Assembly: GCA_034437555.1 (NCBI GenBank)
Contig: DAOTTQ010000037.1
Location: 186,001-250,000, forward strand
Direction: 5' to 3'
Origin: JANWYT01 sp034437555
Lineage (GTDB): Bacteria > Chloroflexota > Anaerolineae > Aggregatilineales > Phototrophicaceae
Length of the DNA stretch: 64,000 nt
Both the position numbers and the translations under genes were made by a program. This document shows positions 17,724 through 26,695 of this stretch, piece after piece. How positions within the stretch are numbered: position 1 is the stretch's first letter; the number at the start of each line of letters is the position of its first letter. Under the pieces are notes generated by a model. It was not told where the DNA came from, did not search any database, and was given only the letters and a program-made list of their open reading frames with translations.

Positions 17724-20177
17724 TTAGCCATTCTGAAGTAAAGGTAGCAACATCACAACGACGACTGCCACCACACCGAGTAAGAGTGCTACGGCATAGG
17801 TACGGACATAGCCCGTTTGTACACCGCGTAAGCGACCACTGAACAAGCGCACCAATGCGCCTACACCGTTCACTACCCCGTCAATAAGGCTACGGTCTAC
17901 GGGCTTGGCTAAAAGCTGACCAATGCCATCATAGCCCTTCTTAACAACGCTGTCGTGGAAGTAATCGTGCAAGAAACGCCAGTCCACCACTTCATACAAA
18001 AACTTTGAAGTGCGGTTGAATGGATTTTCAAATAGCACAAAGTAAATTTGATCCCAATACAAGCGTGCATTTGCCAATGCCCAAATGGGCTTTGCAGCAG
18101 GCAAGTATTCTAAGGGGTCTTTACGGTCTACCGCTTCACCACCACCACGCACCGCTTTATCGCCTGCGTAGATGCTGTGTGCGAGTGCAATTGCGCCCAG
18201 CGCAACCGCCGTTGCAAGCAACGCCAATGGGAAGTTGAAAGACAGGTAACCCTTGAGGGTGATGCTAGGTACGCCTGTTTCTAGCCAGTGACCAAACTCA
18301 TGGAGCTTATAGAATGGTTCAATGATGGGCGCACCCTCTGGCACATTAATAAACCCACCCACAAGGCTAAAGAACGCCAATACCACAAGAGGAAGGGTCA
18401 TCCATGCACTGTTTTCGGGGGCATTTTCGGCGGCTTCTGTGCGAGGCTTGCCAAAGAACACCATCTGAATTTGTCGCCACATATAGAAGGCAGTGAAGCC
18501 CGCAGCCAACAAGAGCATCGCCAACACAATAAAGCCCAGGGGGTTACCTTGGTCGAAGCCAATGTGCCACGCATCTACCAAAATTTCGTCTTTAGACCAA
18601 AAGCCCGCAAAGGGGAACAAGCCCGCCAGCGCAAACGTTGCCATCAAGTAAGTGATAAACGTAATGGGCATCTTGCGCCACAAACCGCCCATATTCCGCA
18701 TGTCTTGTGGGTCGAAAGTATCTTCTTTATCGTGCGAATCATGGTGTTCATCATGATGGTCAGCATGTGCATCACGAGCGTGTGCATGAACATGATGATG
18801 CCCGTGTTCTACGCCGTGAATCACGCTACCACTGCCAAGGAACAAACAAGCTTTGAAGATAGCATGTGTAACCAAGTGGAACATCGCAGGGATGTATGCT
18901 CCAAGACCCACAGCTGCCACCATAAAACCCAATTGCGAGACCGTTGAATATGCCAGCACGCGCTTAATATCCCATTGCCCCATGCCCACAAAACCGCCCA
19001 CAAGTGCTGTTGCCGCCCCAATGAGGGCGATAATAGCGCGGGCTTCGGGTGCATGGTCTAAAAAGACATTCGAGCGAATGAGCAAGAAAACGCCTGCGGT
19101 TACCATCGTAGCAGCGTGCATCAACGCAGAAACAGGGGTAGGACCCGCCATCGCGTCGGGAAGCCAGATAAAAAGCGGAATTTGTGCCGATTTTGCCGAC
19201 ACACCCACCATCATAAACATAACAATCATAAACAACACTTGACCAAACTCTAGCTCAAAGCTCCCCAGCTTAATCATACGTTCCGGGCTACCTTCGGGCA
19301 GGCTCATCAAGTATTGCGTTTGCCCATACACCCCAAGCTGATTGGGTTGGAAGAGCGTATTGTCTAGTTCATTGCGTGGCGTTGCGCTGTGGTCGCCTTC
19401 TTCGCTATGTTCCGCGTCTTCAGCAACTTCAGCAACTTCATTTACAGCAAAAATATCGGCATTCTTAGCTTGGTCTTTAGTAATGTAATCGTTGGCATAC
19501 AGGGTATAAGGCACGTTGGCAACTTCGCCGGGACGATAGTAATCCAGTGTACCAAACGTCCAGAAGATGAGAATCATGCTAAGGACTAAACCAAAGTCAC
19601 CAATACGGTTGACGATAACGGCTTTACGCCCTGCGTTGGCGTTCTTCCAGCCCAATGGGTTTTTCTTATCCCACCAGAAACCAATGAGCAAGTAAGAACA
19701 CAAGCCCACGCCTTCCCAGCCCACGAACATCATCACAAAGTTATTGCCCGTTACCAAAATCAACATGAACATCAAGAACAAGTTGAGATAAGCAAAGAAA
19801 CGGCTAAATTTAGCGTCACCGTGCATATAGCCAAAGGAGTAGATGTGAATTAAAGACCCCACACCTGTTACTACCAAAAGCATCACGCTCGTGATGGTAT
19901 CGACACGGAATTGCCAAGGAATATCAAGCCCCGCCGACTCTATCTTTATCCAGCCGTCAAAAATAGGTGGATTAACCACCACCCCTGCACCATGTACTCC
20001 CGAAAGATAGGCGAAGATGAGAAGGGCAACGGCAAACGACAATAGCGAAGCCCCAATGCCTAAGTAGCCACTGAGTTTTTCGCCCATTCTTGCCCCAACA
20101 GTGAAGTTGATGAACGCCCCCAAAGCAGGAATAAGAATGATTAATGGGATTAGTTGAGGATACGTTTCAATGTACAT
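17724..20177 (-). CDS. nuoL: NADH:quinone oxidoreductase subunit L, enlarged
   Basis: An 817-residue antiporter-like subunit, clearly longer than the usual 610-660. The core shows MMFVGWEGVGLCSYLLIGFW (about 149-168), SAKSAQIPLFIWLPDAMAGPTPVSALMHAATMVTAGVFLL (about 327-366), KRVLAYSTVSQLGFM and DMRNMGGLWRKMP. The C-terminus holds the lateral-helix region and a last transmembrane helix (VALLLGVVAVVVVMLLPLL). Two insertions stand out: an acidic stretch at about 220-300 (VAEVAEDAEHSEEGDHS) and a loop at about 455-482 with more than a dozen histidines (HGVEHGHHHVHAHARDAHADHHDEHHD). A further expansion is seen around 690-720. The His-rich loop could bind metal. Confidence 0.96.
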   Translation of the reverse strand: MYIETYPQLIPLIILIPALGAFINFTVGARMGEKLSGYLGIGASLLSFAVALLIFAYLSGVHGAGVVVNPPIFDGWIKIESAGLDIPWQFRVDTITSVMLLVVTGVGSLIHIYSFGYMHGDAKFSRFFAYLNLFLMFMLILVTGNNFVMMFVGWEGVGLCSYLLIGFWWDKKNPLGWKNANAGRKAVIVNRIGDFGLVLSMILIFWTFGTLDYYRPGEVANVPYTLYANDYITKDQAKNADIFAVNEVAEVAEDAEHSEEGDHSATPRNELDNTLFQPNQLGVYGQTQYLMSLPEGSPERMIKLGSFELEFGQVLFMIVMFMMVGVSAKSAQIPLFIWLPDAMAGPTPVSALMHAATMVTAGVFLLIRSNVFLDHAPEARAIIALIGAATALVGGFVGMGQWDIKRVLAYSTVSQLGFMVAAVGLGAYIPAMFHLVTHAIFKACLFLGSGSVIHGVEHGHHHVHAHARDAHADHHDEHHDSHDKEDTFDPQDMRNMGGLWRKMPITFITYLMATFALAGLFPFAGFWSKDEILVDAWHIGFDQGNPLGFIVLAMLLLAAGFTAFYMWRQIQMVFFGKPRTEAAENAPENSAWMTLPLVVLAFFSLVGGFINVPEGAPIIEPFYKLHEFGHWLETGVPSITLKGYLSFNFPLALLATAVALGAIALAHSIYAGDKAVRGGGEAVDRKDPLEYLPAAKPIWALANARLYWDQIYFVLFENPFNRTSKFLYEVVDWRFLHDYFHDSVVKKGYDGIGQLLAKPVDRSLIDGVVNGVGALVRLFSGRLRGVQTGYVRTYAVALLLGVVAVVVVMLLPLLQNG

Positions 20178-20186
20178 ACGCGCCTG

Positions 20187-20498
20187 TTACCCTTCCATGC
20201 GGTGCAAGTCGTCAATATTGATGCTCTTCTTGTTACGGAAGATGGCAACAATCAACGCCAACCCAACGGCAACTTCTGCCGCTGCTACCGTCATCACGAA
20301 GAACACGAACAACTGCCCGTCCATCTGATTCCATTGGCGGGCAAAAGCCACCAACGCCAAATTAGACGCATTCAGCATCAATTCCACGCTCATAAAAATG
20401 AGAATCGCGTTTTTACGTAAAAGTACCCCTAAAGCACCAAGCACGAACAACACCATACTTAGCATGATAAAGGCTTCTGTTGGCACTGCGAAGTTCAT
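20187..20498 (-). CDS. nuoK: NADH:quinone oxidoreductase subunit K
   Basis: A 103-residue, three-helix membrane subunit of complex I. It contains LGVLLRKNAILIFMSVELMLNASNLALVAF, with the conserved membrane glutamate in SVELMLNA, and a second acidic residue in AAAEVAVGLALIVAIFR. GGGAGA precedes the ATG. Normal length. It sits between nuoJ (24 bases) and nuoL (9 bases). Confidence 0.96.
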   Translation of the reverse strand: MNFAVPTEAFIMLSMVLFVLGALGVLLRKNAILIFMSVELMLNASNLALVAFARQWNQMDGQLFVFFVMTVAAAEVAVGLALIVAIFRNKKSINIDDLHRMEG

Positions 20499-20522
20499 AG
20501 CATCTCTCCCTAGTGCGATGTG

Positions 20523-21878
20523 CTAATCCCCCGCCGTAGGCGTGGGGGCTTCCAATTGGGGCGATTCTTCAACAACATCTCCCCCCGTTTGTGACGAAAT
20601 AACGCTAACCAACGGGCGGCTCACCTTACGGCGGCGCGTAATGCGACGGTCTTGTTTTTCGCCGTCAGGGCGCGTTAGCACAATTACGCCAACCAATGCC
20701 ACCAAGAGCAAAATTCCCACAATGTTGAAGGGTAACAAGTAATCTGTAAATAGCACTTGCCCTACGCTGGCAGGGCTACCATAGGTTGCCGCTGTGTTTG
20801 TTGCCAAAAGCGCGTTAAGCAACACGCGAGGACGGAAACCACCCGATACATTAGCGGGTTCGTCTGCATCTGGCACAATCACCACCAATTGCTCTGTATT
20901 ACGTTTTAGCTCATAGTCATCAATCGTTGTCAACACCTGATTATCTGCATTGATCACGGCAAGATTGTATGTGCCGCTGGTATAGGATGACGGTACAGGA
21001 ATGGCACTAAATGCCACATTCTCCGCCAAAATAGGGTCTGCGATGGCAGTAATGGTTGTCTCTGTGCCATCTGCATTGGCTACAGTACGCTGGCGTGTAT
21101 CTAGGGCGCGGTTTGCACCCAAGTCTACCAATGTAACGGGTGTGTCATTGTAGCCGTTGTAAACCAAAAGGCGCGTTTCTCTGTCATCAGGGGCAGCAAG
21201 GCTATTAGGCACTACTACCACTTGTGGGAAAGTTGCTGTTTCTAGGTTTACTTCGCCACTTGCCATCAATGTCACCGCTTGCCCATTGTTCAATGTCACC
21301 TGTGAAGGTGGCGCAACAGGGGAACCGTCCTCGCGCGTTAGTAATACCGTGTAAGTTTCGGCTTCCACCGTTACAAATTGGGTCACATCACCAAAACGCA
21401 CGCCCTCATAAACAAGAGGTTCTGCTAAAGAACCGCCCCGAATGGTCACCGTCAACGGTGGGTTATCTGGCACATTAGCAATGTGTAATAAGCGCACAAA
21501 AGGAGCTTTACCTTCGGCTTGGGGTAAATTTACACCACCAAGCACTAGGGGCGCACCCAATGCAATCAACAAGCTAATGGCTAAGGTCGTGGCTACGCCC
21601 GTTAGCCAGCGGAAACGGCGAGTAGTGTCCGTCGTCTCTTCCGCGCCTAAGAGCATAATCACGAAAAGGAATAGAACCATGATGGCACCCGTATACACTA
21701 CAATTTGAACCATGCCCAAAAATGGCGCGTTCAGCATGATATATAGCACAGCCACACATCCAAAGTTCCCGATAAGGAATAAAGCACTATGAACCGCGTT
21801 ATCGCTAAGAAGCATGCCAATCGCAAAAACGATTGCCAGCCCCCCTAGTGCAATAAATAGGACTAGTTCAAAACTCAT
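20523..21878 (-). CDS. nuoJ: NADH:quinone oxidoreductase subunit J with large extracytoplasmic insertion
   Basis: A 451-residue NuoJ; typical members have about 160-200. The first four helices (4-113) and the fifth (LFTDYLLPFNIVGILLLVALVGVIVL, about 377-402) are canonical. Between them lies an insertion of about 240 residues (117-355). It contains FVRLLHIANVPDNPPLTVTI...LVYEGVRFGDVTQFVTVEAETYTVLL and a second, looser copy starting ETRLLVYNGYNDTPVTLVDL and ending GTYNLAVINADNQVLTTIDDY. This pattern resembles DUF4397 domains, which are normally secreted. Positive charges after helix 5 (RRITRRRK) and between helices 3 and 4 (TTRRFRW) put the insertion outside the cytoplasm. A 49-residue tail follows. 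The frame is intact, so a mis-assembled fusion is unlikely. Confidence 0.93.
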   Translation of the reverse strand: MSFELVLFIALGGLAIVFAIGMLLSDNAVHSALFLIGNFGCVAVLYIMLNAPFLGMVQIVVYTGAIMVLFLFVIMLLGAEETTDTTRRFRWLTGVATTLAISLLIALGAPLVLGGVNLPQAEGKAPFVRLLHIANVPDNPPLTVTIRGGSLAEPLVYEGVRFGDVTQFVTVEAETYTVLLTREDGSPVAPPSQVTLNNGQAVTLMASGEVNLETATFPQVVVVPNSLAAPDDRETRLLVYNGYNDTPVTLVDLGANRALDTRQRTVANADGTETTITAIADPILAENVAFSAIPVPSSYTSGTYNLAVINADNQVLTTIDDYELKRNTEQLVVIVPDADEPANVSGGFRPRVLLNALLATNTAATYGSPASVGQVLFTDYLLPFNIVGILLLVALVGVIVLTRPDGEKQDRRITRRRKVSRPLVSVISSQTGGDVVEESPQLEAPTPTAGD

Positions 21879-21935
21879 TAACGCATCCTATCTCGAAAGA
21901 ATAAACGCTAAACACCGAGAGTTTAACACAATGAA

Positions 21936-21958
21936 CGCCAGAGTTCAAAACTCTGGCG
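21936..21958 (-). other. Perfect stem-loop in the nuoI-nuoJ gap
   Basis: CGCCAGAGTT, loop of 3 bases, AACTCTGGCG: a perfect 10-bp stem in the 123-base gap. No T-run follows on the minus strand, so it does not look like a terminator. It is more likely an mRNA processing or stability element. Confidence 0.6.
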
Positions 21959-22001
21959 CGTGAAAAACCAAACTTAACGAGCCAAAGAAGCCTCATCCCC
22001 A

Positions 22002-22496
22002 TTATTTGGGGTCGGGCATGTCTGGAATTGACCTTGGAAACGCGCCTTCCTCAACTTCTTGAGGGGTGGGCTTGCCACCAGCACGCACAGGGTCAATCAG
22101 CATGTCTTTGGTATAGATGGCATCACGGCGGTCGGTAAAGCTCAATTGATGCTCATGCCCTAGTTCAATGGCTTGGGTGGGACAAGCATCTTCGCAGTAC
22201 CCACAGAAAATACACCGCAACATGTTAATTTCATACGTCTTGGCATAACGCTCGCCAGGGCTATAGCGTTCTGCGTCCGTATTTTCGGCTGCTTCTACCC
22301 AGATGGCATCCGCAGGACAAGCGGCAGCACACAAAGAACAGCCAATGCACTTCTCTAAGCCGTTTTCATAGCGGCGTAGATGATGCCGTCCCTTATAGCG
22401 ATCCTTAAAGGGGCGCATTTGTTCCGGGTAATTTATTGTCACCGGCTCTTCAAGCAAATGCTTAAACGTGGTGGAGAAGCCTCTGATAATATTCAT
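22002..22496 (-). CDS. nuoI: NADH:quinone oxidoreductase subunit I
   Basis: A 164-residue ferredoxin-like subunit of the peripheral arm carrying clusters N6a and N6b. Two complete 4Fe-4S motifs are seen: CIGCSLCAAACPAD (Cys 50, 53, 56, 60) and CIFCGYCEDACPTQ (Cys 95, 98, 101, 105). The N-terminal amphipathic segment (GFSTTFKHLLEEPVTINYPEQ) anchors it at the membrane as in other NuoI. GGAGG precedes the ATG. It follows nuoH by 23 bases. Confidence 0.97.
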   Translation of the reverse strand: MNIIRGFSTTFKHLLEEPVTINYPEQMRPFKDRYKGRHHLRRYENGLEKCIGCSLCAAACPADAIWVEAAENTDAERYSPGERYAKTYEINMLRCIFCGYCEDACPTQAIELGHEHQLSFTDRRDAIYTKDMLIDPVRAGGKPTPQEVEEGAFPRSIPDMPDPK

Positions 22497-22519
22497 CGTT
22501 CTATATCCTCCGCGTGTTT

Positions 22520-24010
22520 TTAGTCGCCACCAGCAGTTTCTTTTGGCACAATCGCCGTTTCACTAGAAGCAGGTTTCCCCGCCTTTTCAACACCCTCTAA
22601 GCCCTTGATAAGCCCCTCTGCCAATAAGAAAGGCACAGCTACCAAGCCACCCAAGATATTGAGTAATGTCCAAGCAACACCTCGACGCTCACCTGTAACA
22701 GCGGGGTCATTGGCAAGGTCATCCACTTGGGTAGTGTTTTCTTCTGAGCGTTCACGCAAGAAGTAGAACCCGCCTGCCAGCGTTAGCACAAAGAACACAC
22801 CCGAAGCGATCGTATAGGTAGCAGGGCTATTGCTACTATCACCAATCACTAACGAAACCGCAGTCCAAGACACTGCCAACAGCGAAAGGGGCAAAAGTAC
22901 CTTCCAGCCCAACGCCATCAAACGGTCATAACGGATGCGGGGCAGTGTGGCACGCGCCCAGATGAAGAGAATCAAGAACAACACAATTTTACCGATAAGG
23001 AACAAGGGTCCCAAGATGGGAGCTTGGTCTACTAGTACAAAGTGATACCCACCAAAGTACAACGAAGACACAATCATTGCCACCGCAATCATGCCGATGT
23101 ATTCTGCCATCATGAACATGGCAAACTTCATGCCGCTATATTCGGTCATAAAGCCTGCCGTTAGCTCTTGTTCAGCTTCCACAAGGTCAAATGGCGCACG
23201 ACTGACTTCTGCAAACAGCGTTAAAATGAGGATGCCCGCGGCAAGCGGGTTTTGGAACACAAACCAATCTTGCACGTACTTTTGCGCCTCTACGATGTCC
23301 ACAATGCTCATGCTCCCTACAATCATCACAGGAACAGCCATCGCCAAGCCTAAACTCAGTTCATAGCTAATCATCTGTGCAGAAGCACGCAAACCGCCCA
23401 ACATGGCATATTTGTTATTGGATGACCAACCTGCCAACGTAACGCCGTATGTCCCCAAGCTAGTAATTGCTAGTAGCCACAAAATGCCTACGTTCACATC
23501 CGCCATGCCCAACGGCACACTGTAAATGAGACCATCAAACCAAGGAAAAAGAATGTGAGGGCCTAAAGGCACAACCGCCAACACAATAATGGCGGGAATG
23601 GTCTTGAGCATGGGCGCAAGATAGTACACAAATTTATCGGCGCGGTCGGGGATGATGTCCTCTTTGAAGATGAGCTTTAGCGCATCGGCGGCGGGCTGCA
23701 TCAAGCCAGCGGGTCCTACACGGTTGGGCCCCACACGCTGTTGAAACCACGCAATAAACTTACGTTCTAGCAACGTGGTATAGGCAAACCCCGTGATGAT
23801 AATCAGCACAAAGATAATGCCGAACAAAATGGGGTGAACGATGCTACAGCCTGCACTATCACGGCACACAACCACGTTAGCGGGGTCTACTGCATTTGGG
23901 TCAAATAAAAGTTCTAGCGCTCTGATGGTAACAAACAAGCCCCCTGCCAATGCCCCAAAGGCAATTGCAGAAGCGAGTAGCCCCAAGATAATTTTTGTTG
24001 TTCTAGACAT
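22520..24010 (-). CDS. nuoH: NADH:quinone oxidoreductase subunit H with C-terminal extension
   Basis: A 496-residue NuoH, against about 320-420 in most bacteria. The quinone-site core is intact: TLLERKFIAWFQQRVGPNRVGPAGLMQPAADALKLIFKED (about 82-121), GWSSNNKYAMLGGLRASAQMISYELSLG, APFDLVEAEQELTAGFMTEYSGMKF and FIWARATLPRIRYDRLM. An N-terminal helix is followed by a loop with two cysteines (VVCRDSAGCSIVHP). After the last standard helix the protein continues for about 110 residues, with one more clear hydrophobic helix (IASGVFFVLTLAGGFYFL), an acidic linker, an amphipathic helix (TLLNILGGLVAVPFLLAEGL) and a polar tail. The extra part has no assigned role. Confidence 0.95.
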   Translation of the reverse strand: MSRTTKIILGLLASAIAFGALAGGLFVTIRALELLFDPNAVDPANVVVCRDSAGCSIVHPILFGIIFVLIIITGFAYTTLLERKFIAWFQQRVGPNRVGPAGLMQPAADALKLIFKEDIIPDRADKFVYYLAPMLKTIPAIIVLAVVPLGPHILFPWFDGLIYSVPLGMADVNVGILWLLAITSLGTYGVTLAGWSSNNKYAMLGGLRASAQMISYELSLGLAMAVPVMIVGSMSIVDIVEAQKYVQDWFVFQNPLAAGILILTLFAEVSRAPFDLVEAEQELTAGFMTEYSGMKFAMFMMAEYIGMIAVAMIVSSLYFGGYHFVLVDQAPILGPLFLIGKIVLFLILFIWARATLPRIRYDRLMALGWKVLLPLSLLAVSWTAVSLVIGDSSNSPATYTIASGVFFVLTLAGGFYFLRERSEENTTQVDDLANDPAVTGERRGVAWTLLNILGGLVAVPFLLAEGLIKGLEGVEKAGKPASSETAIVPKETAGGD

Positions 24011-24041
24011 GGTGTTATCCGTTCCCTAAACCATTCTTAAA

Positions 24042-24066
24042 GGGATGAGAAGGTTAGCCTCATCCC
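24042..24066 (-). other. Stem-loop in the nuoG-nuoH gap
   Basis: GGGATGAG, 9-base loop, CTCATCCC in the 68-base gap. No strong T-run follows on the coding strand. Confidence 0.5.
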
Positions 24067-24078
24067 ATCTTGACTAGA

Positions 24079-26616
24079 CTACGACGAAACAGCAACCGCT
24101 TCACTTGACTTAGCAACCTTGCCCACAGTGGGGAACAAAGGTGTTGATGTTTCTGTAAGTTGGCGAGGAAGCAATACGACACCCTTTGGTGTGGTATCAC
24201 TTACGCGAGCCGTTACGCGCACGCTTCCACCCGCATATTGTACCGTAACAGCATCACCCTCTTGAACGCCCAATTTCTTTGCATCTTCACGATTCAACGA
24301 TACAAATGGGGCATCAACGCGCCCTTGAATCACCTTTGTTTGGCGCATTGTCCAGCTACGGTTATACAAGCGTGTGATAGGGGCAAGCACCAGCTCGCCT
24401 TTTTCTGCACTAAGGGCTTTAGGTGCAGAAACGTCGCCCTTTGCCACGCTGTCACCCGTCGCAATTTGTACCCCCATGCCACCCTTATTTTGGTAAGCCG
24501 TTCCCCCATAATAGAGGTCATCGCCGCCCACATCAGGGAATTGGCGTTCTACTTTTGCCAGTTCTTTATAGCGCATGCCACTAAACGCAGGCACGTTATT
24601 GGTAATGTCTAGCATCACGGCAGCACCACTTACTTTTGCACGCCCCTGCCCCAAACGCTCGCGTAAGCGCGAAGCCAACTCCCAAGCAGGCAACGCGTCA
24701 CCAATGGGGCCCTGTGCCGTGTAGAAGCGTTGAACGCGACGTTCACCATTGGTAAACGTGCCATCACGCTCGGCAAAACTTTGAACAGGAAGCGCAAATT
24801 GCGCGGTTTGTGCGGTCGCATCGGGGAACAGACTAAACGTAATGAGCGTTTCCACTTTGCTAAGCCATGCGTTTGCGGTGGGGTCATCGCCCAACGGGTC
24901 GCATTGCGCCACAATGAGGACTTTGGGCGGGTTTGCCACAATCTCATTACGATTTGCCACACTATAGCCAAAGTACGCCAAGCCCACGCCGTTAGCTTCG
25001 GGCAATGGGGCTATCAAGCCGTTATTGGGTGTACCGTAGTGCTTGCTGTCAATCAAGAAGTTAGCAGCCGCTTGCATGAGGGCTTGGCTACCCTCTAGGC
25101 TTAGCCCATCCGCACCACACACAATAATGAGGTTGTTGGCTTCTTTAAGGGCTTTTGCCACTTCAGCATCATGCTTACTAAGGTTGTTTAGCCATTCTAC
25201 CGCTTCGCCGAACCCATAAATCACAGACTTGCCGGTAAGGGGCTTGCGTTGTGTTTGTGATGCAACTTTGCGTTCTGCTTCGTTCGCTAGTTCGGCAAGG
25301 CGTGTGGGGCGATAGTTAGCAACCGCCAAATATGCACCACGGTCTTGGGCTTGCTTTAAGCGCAAATACCATGTGGGAACTTCTTCTTCTAGGTCACTGG
25401 CAATCACTAAAACAGCATCGCCCTTGCCCAAAGTCCCTAAGTTTGTGCCAACACCTACGCCAACGTGTGCAAGCAGTTCTGCGCCGGCATGGGTTGTCCA
25501 TGCGCCCAGTCGTTCACTCCCCAAGCCCTTTGCCAATTGCTTTAATTCCCAAAGGTCTTCGTTGCTTGCGCTACCACCCGCCAAGATGGCGATGTCCCCG
25601 TTTGCACCCTTAAGGGCTTCAGCAACCGTAGGAATAACTTCATTCCACACAGTAGGGCTTAGGCGGTCACCACGGGCAATCATGGGGCTTTGTAGGCGTT
25701 CTTCACTGCGTGTGAAGTGATGAACAAAACGCGCTTTATCACTAATCCAAATTTCGTTTACGGCTTCGTTTTGGCGAGGCATTACGCGCTTCACCATCGC
25801 CCGTCCGCCAAAATCGCGGTCTAGGCGTGTGCTAAGGCTAATGTTTGCGCCCGCAGCATCATGAGGGTCAATGCTTGGCACTTCGGTTAATTCCCAAGGG
25901 CGCGCCCCAAAGCGGAAATCAGCGGTTGTTAGCGCACCCACAGGGCAAATATCGGTGGTATTGCCACTAAAATAAGTGTCAAAGCCGGGATCGCTGTGCG
26001 TTACAATTTGCAGTCTGCGCCCACGTTCATGGAACGCCAACACATCATCGCCCACAATTTCATCTTGGAAACGCACGCAACGCGCACACTGAATACAACG
26101 TTCTTCATCCAAATAAATCAAGTCGCCCAATGGCACATGCTTATCGAGATGTAGCTTGTCCGCAAAGTTCATGCGTGATTGACCATTGCCATGAGACATG
26201 GTGAGGTTTTGCAGAGGACATTCGCCCCCCTTATCACACACTGGACAGTCTAATGGATGGCTTGTTAGCAAAAATTCAATAACGCTTTCGCGTGCTTCAA
26301 TCACTTTAGGCGTGTCGGTTTTAATGACCATGCCATCCGAAGCCAACTGAGTGCAAGCCGTTTGTAGCTTGGGCATCCAGCGCACTTTTGGCACGCCACT
26401 TTCCAACACCACTTCGCCCGTTGCACGGTCTTTTTCAATCATCCCCATCTCGATAATGCACATACGGCACATGCCGACAGGCTCCATCTTGGGGTGATAG
26501 CAGAACACGGGAATATCATTACCCGCGTGCCACTTCGCCATATCTACGATGTTTGCGCCAGCCGGAAGCTGGTACTCTTTGCCGTCAATGACGACTTTTA
26601 CTTGTTTGTCACTCAC
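24079..26616 (-). CDS. nuoG: NADH:quinone oxidoreductase subunit G
   Basis: An 845-residue subunit that conducts electrons through cluster N1b and N4/N5. The start is a GTG at 26616 with GGAGGG 9 bases upstream. N-terminal ferredoxin domain: FCYHPKMEPVGMCRMCIIEMG plus TACTQ (2Fe-2S). Then HPLDCPVCDKGGECPLQNL (His-ligated 4Fe-4S, N5) and EERCIQCARCVRFQDEI...DICPVGAL (4Fe-4S, N4). The C-terminal 600 residues are a degenerate molybdopterin-oxidoreductase-like domain ending in a small barrel (REDAKKLGVQEGDAVTVQYAGGSVRV). No extra N7 cluster motif was recognised. Flanked on both sides by gaps that hold stem-loops. Confidence 0.96.
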   Translation of the reverse strand: MSDKQVKVVIDGKEYQLPAGANIVDMAKWHAGNDIPVFCYHPKMEPVGMCRMCIIEMGMIEKDRATGEVVLESGVPKVRWMPKLQTACTQLASDGMVIKTDTPKVIEARESVIEFLLTSHPLDCPVCDKGGECPLQNLTMSHGNGQSRMNFADKLHLDKHVPLGDLIYLDEERCIQCARCVRFQDEIVGDDVLAFHERGRRLQIVTHSDPGFDTYFSGNTTDICPVGALTTADFRFGARPWELTEVPSIDPHDAAGANISLSTRLDRDFGGRAMVKRVMPRQNEAVNEIWISDKARFVHHFTRSEERLQSPMIARGDRLSPTVWNEVIPTVAEALKGANGDIAILAGGSASNEDLWELKQLAKGLGSERLGAWTTHAGAELLAHVGVGVGTNLGTLGKGDAVLVIASDLEEEVPTWYLRLKQAQDRGAYLAVANYRPTRLAELANEAERKVASQTQRKPLTGKSVIYGFGEAVEWLNNLSKHDAEVAKALKEANNLIIVCGADGLSLEGSQALMQAAANFLIDSKHYGTPNNGLIAPLPEANGVGLAYFGYSVANRNEIVANPPKVLIVAQCDPLGDDPTANAWLSKVETLITFSLFPDATAQTAQFALPVQSFAERDGTFTNGERRVQRFYTAQGPIGDALPAWELASRLRERLGQGRAKVSGAAVMLDITNNVPAFSGMRYKELAKVERQFPDVGGDDLYYGGTAYQNKGGMGVQIATGDSVAKGDVSAPKALSAEKGELVLAPITRLYNRSWTMRQTKVIQGRVDAPFVSLNREDAKKLGVQEGDAVTVQYAGGSVRVTARVSDTTPKGVVLLPRQLTETSTPLFPTVGKVAKSSEAVAVSS

Positions 26617-26638
26617 TGTATGAAACCCTCCACAAGCC

Positions 26639-26676
26639 TATCGTTTGCCCCGCCCCAAAGAACGGGGCAAACGATA
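26639..26676 (-). other. Perfect 14-bp stem-loop in the nuoF-nuoG gap
   Basis: TATCGTTTGCCCCG, 10-base loop, CGGGGCAAACGATA. The stem is perfect over 14 bp and is followed on the coding strand by GGCTTGTGG, not a T-run. It sits between the NADH-dehydrogenase genes (nuoE-nuoF) and nuoG. Confidence 0.65.
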
Positions 26677-26695
26677 ACCCATTTATCAAAGTCGC

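Noticed and set aside
18288..18947. A 219-codon open frame on the plus strand opposite nuoL.
   Set aside because: It is antisense to a clearly conserved gene, is rich in His/Lys as expected from the complement, and resembles no protein.
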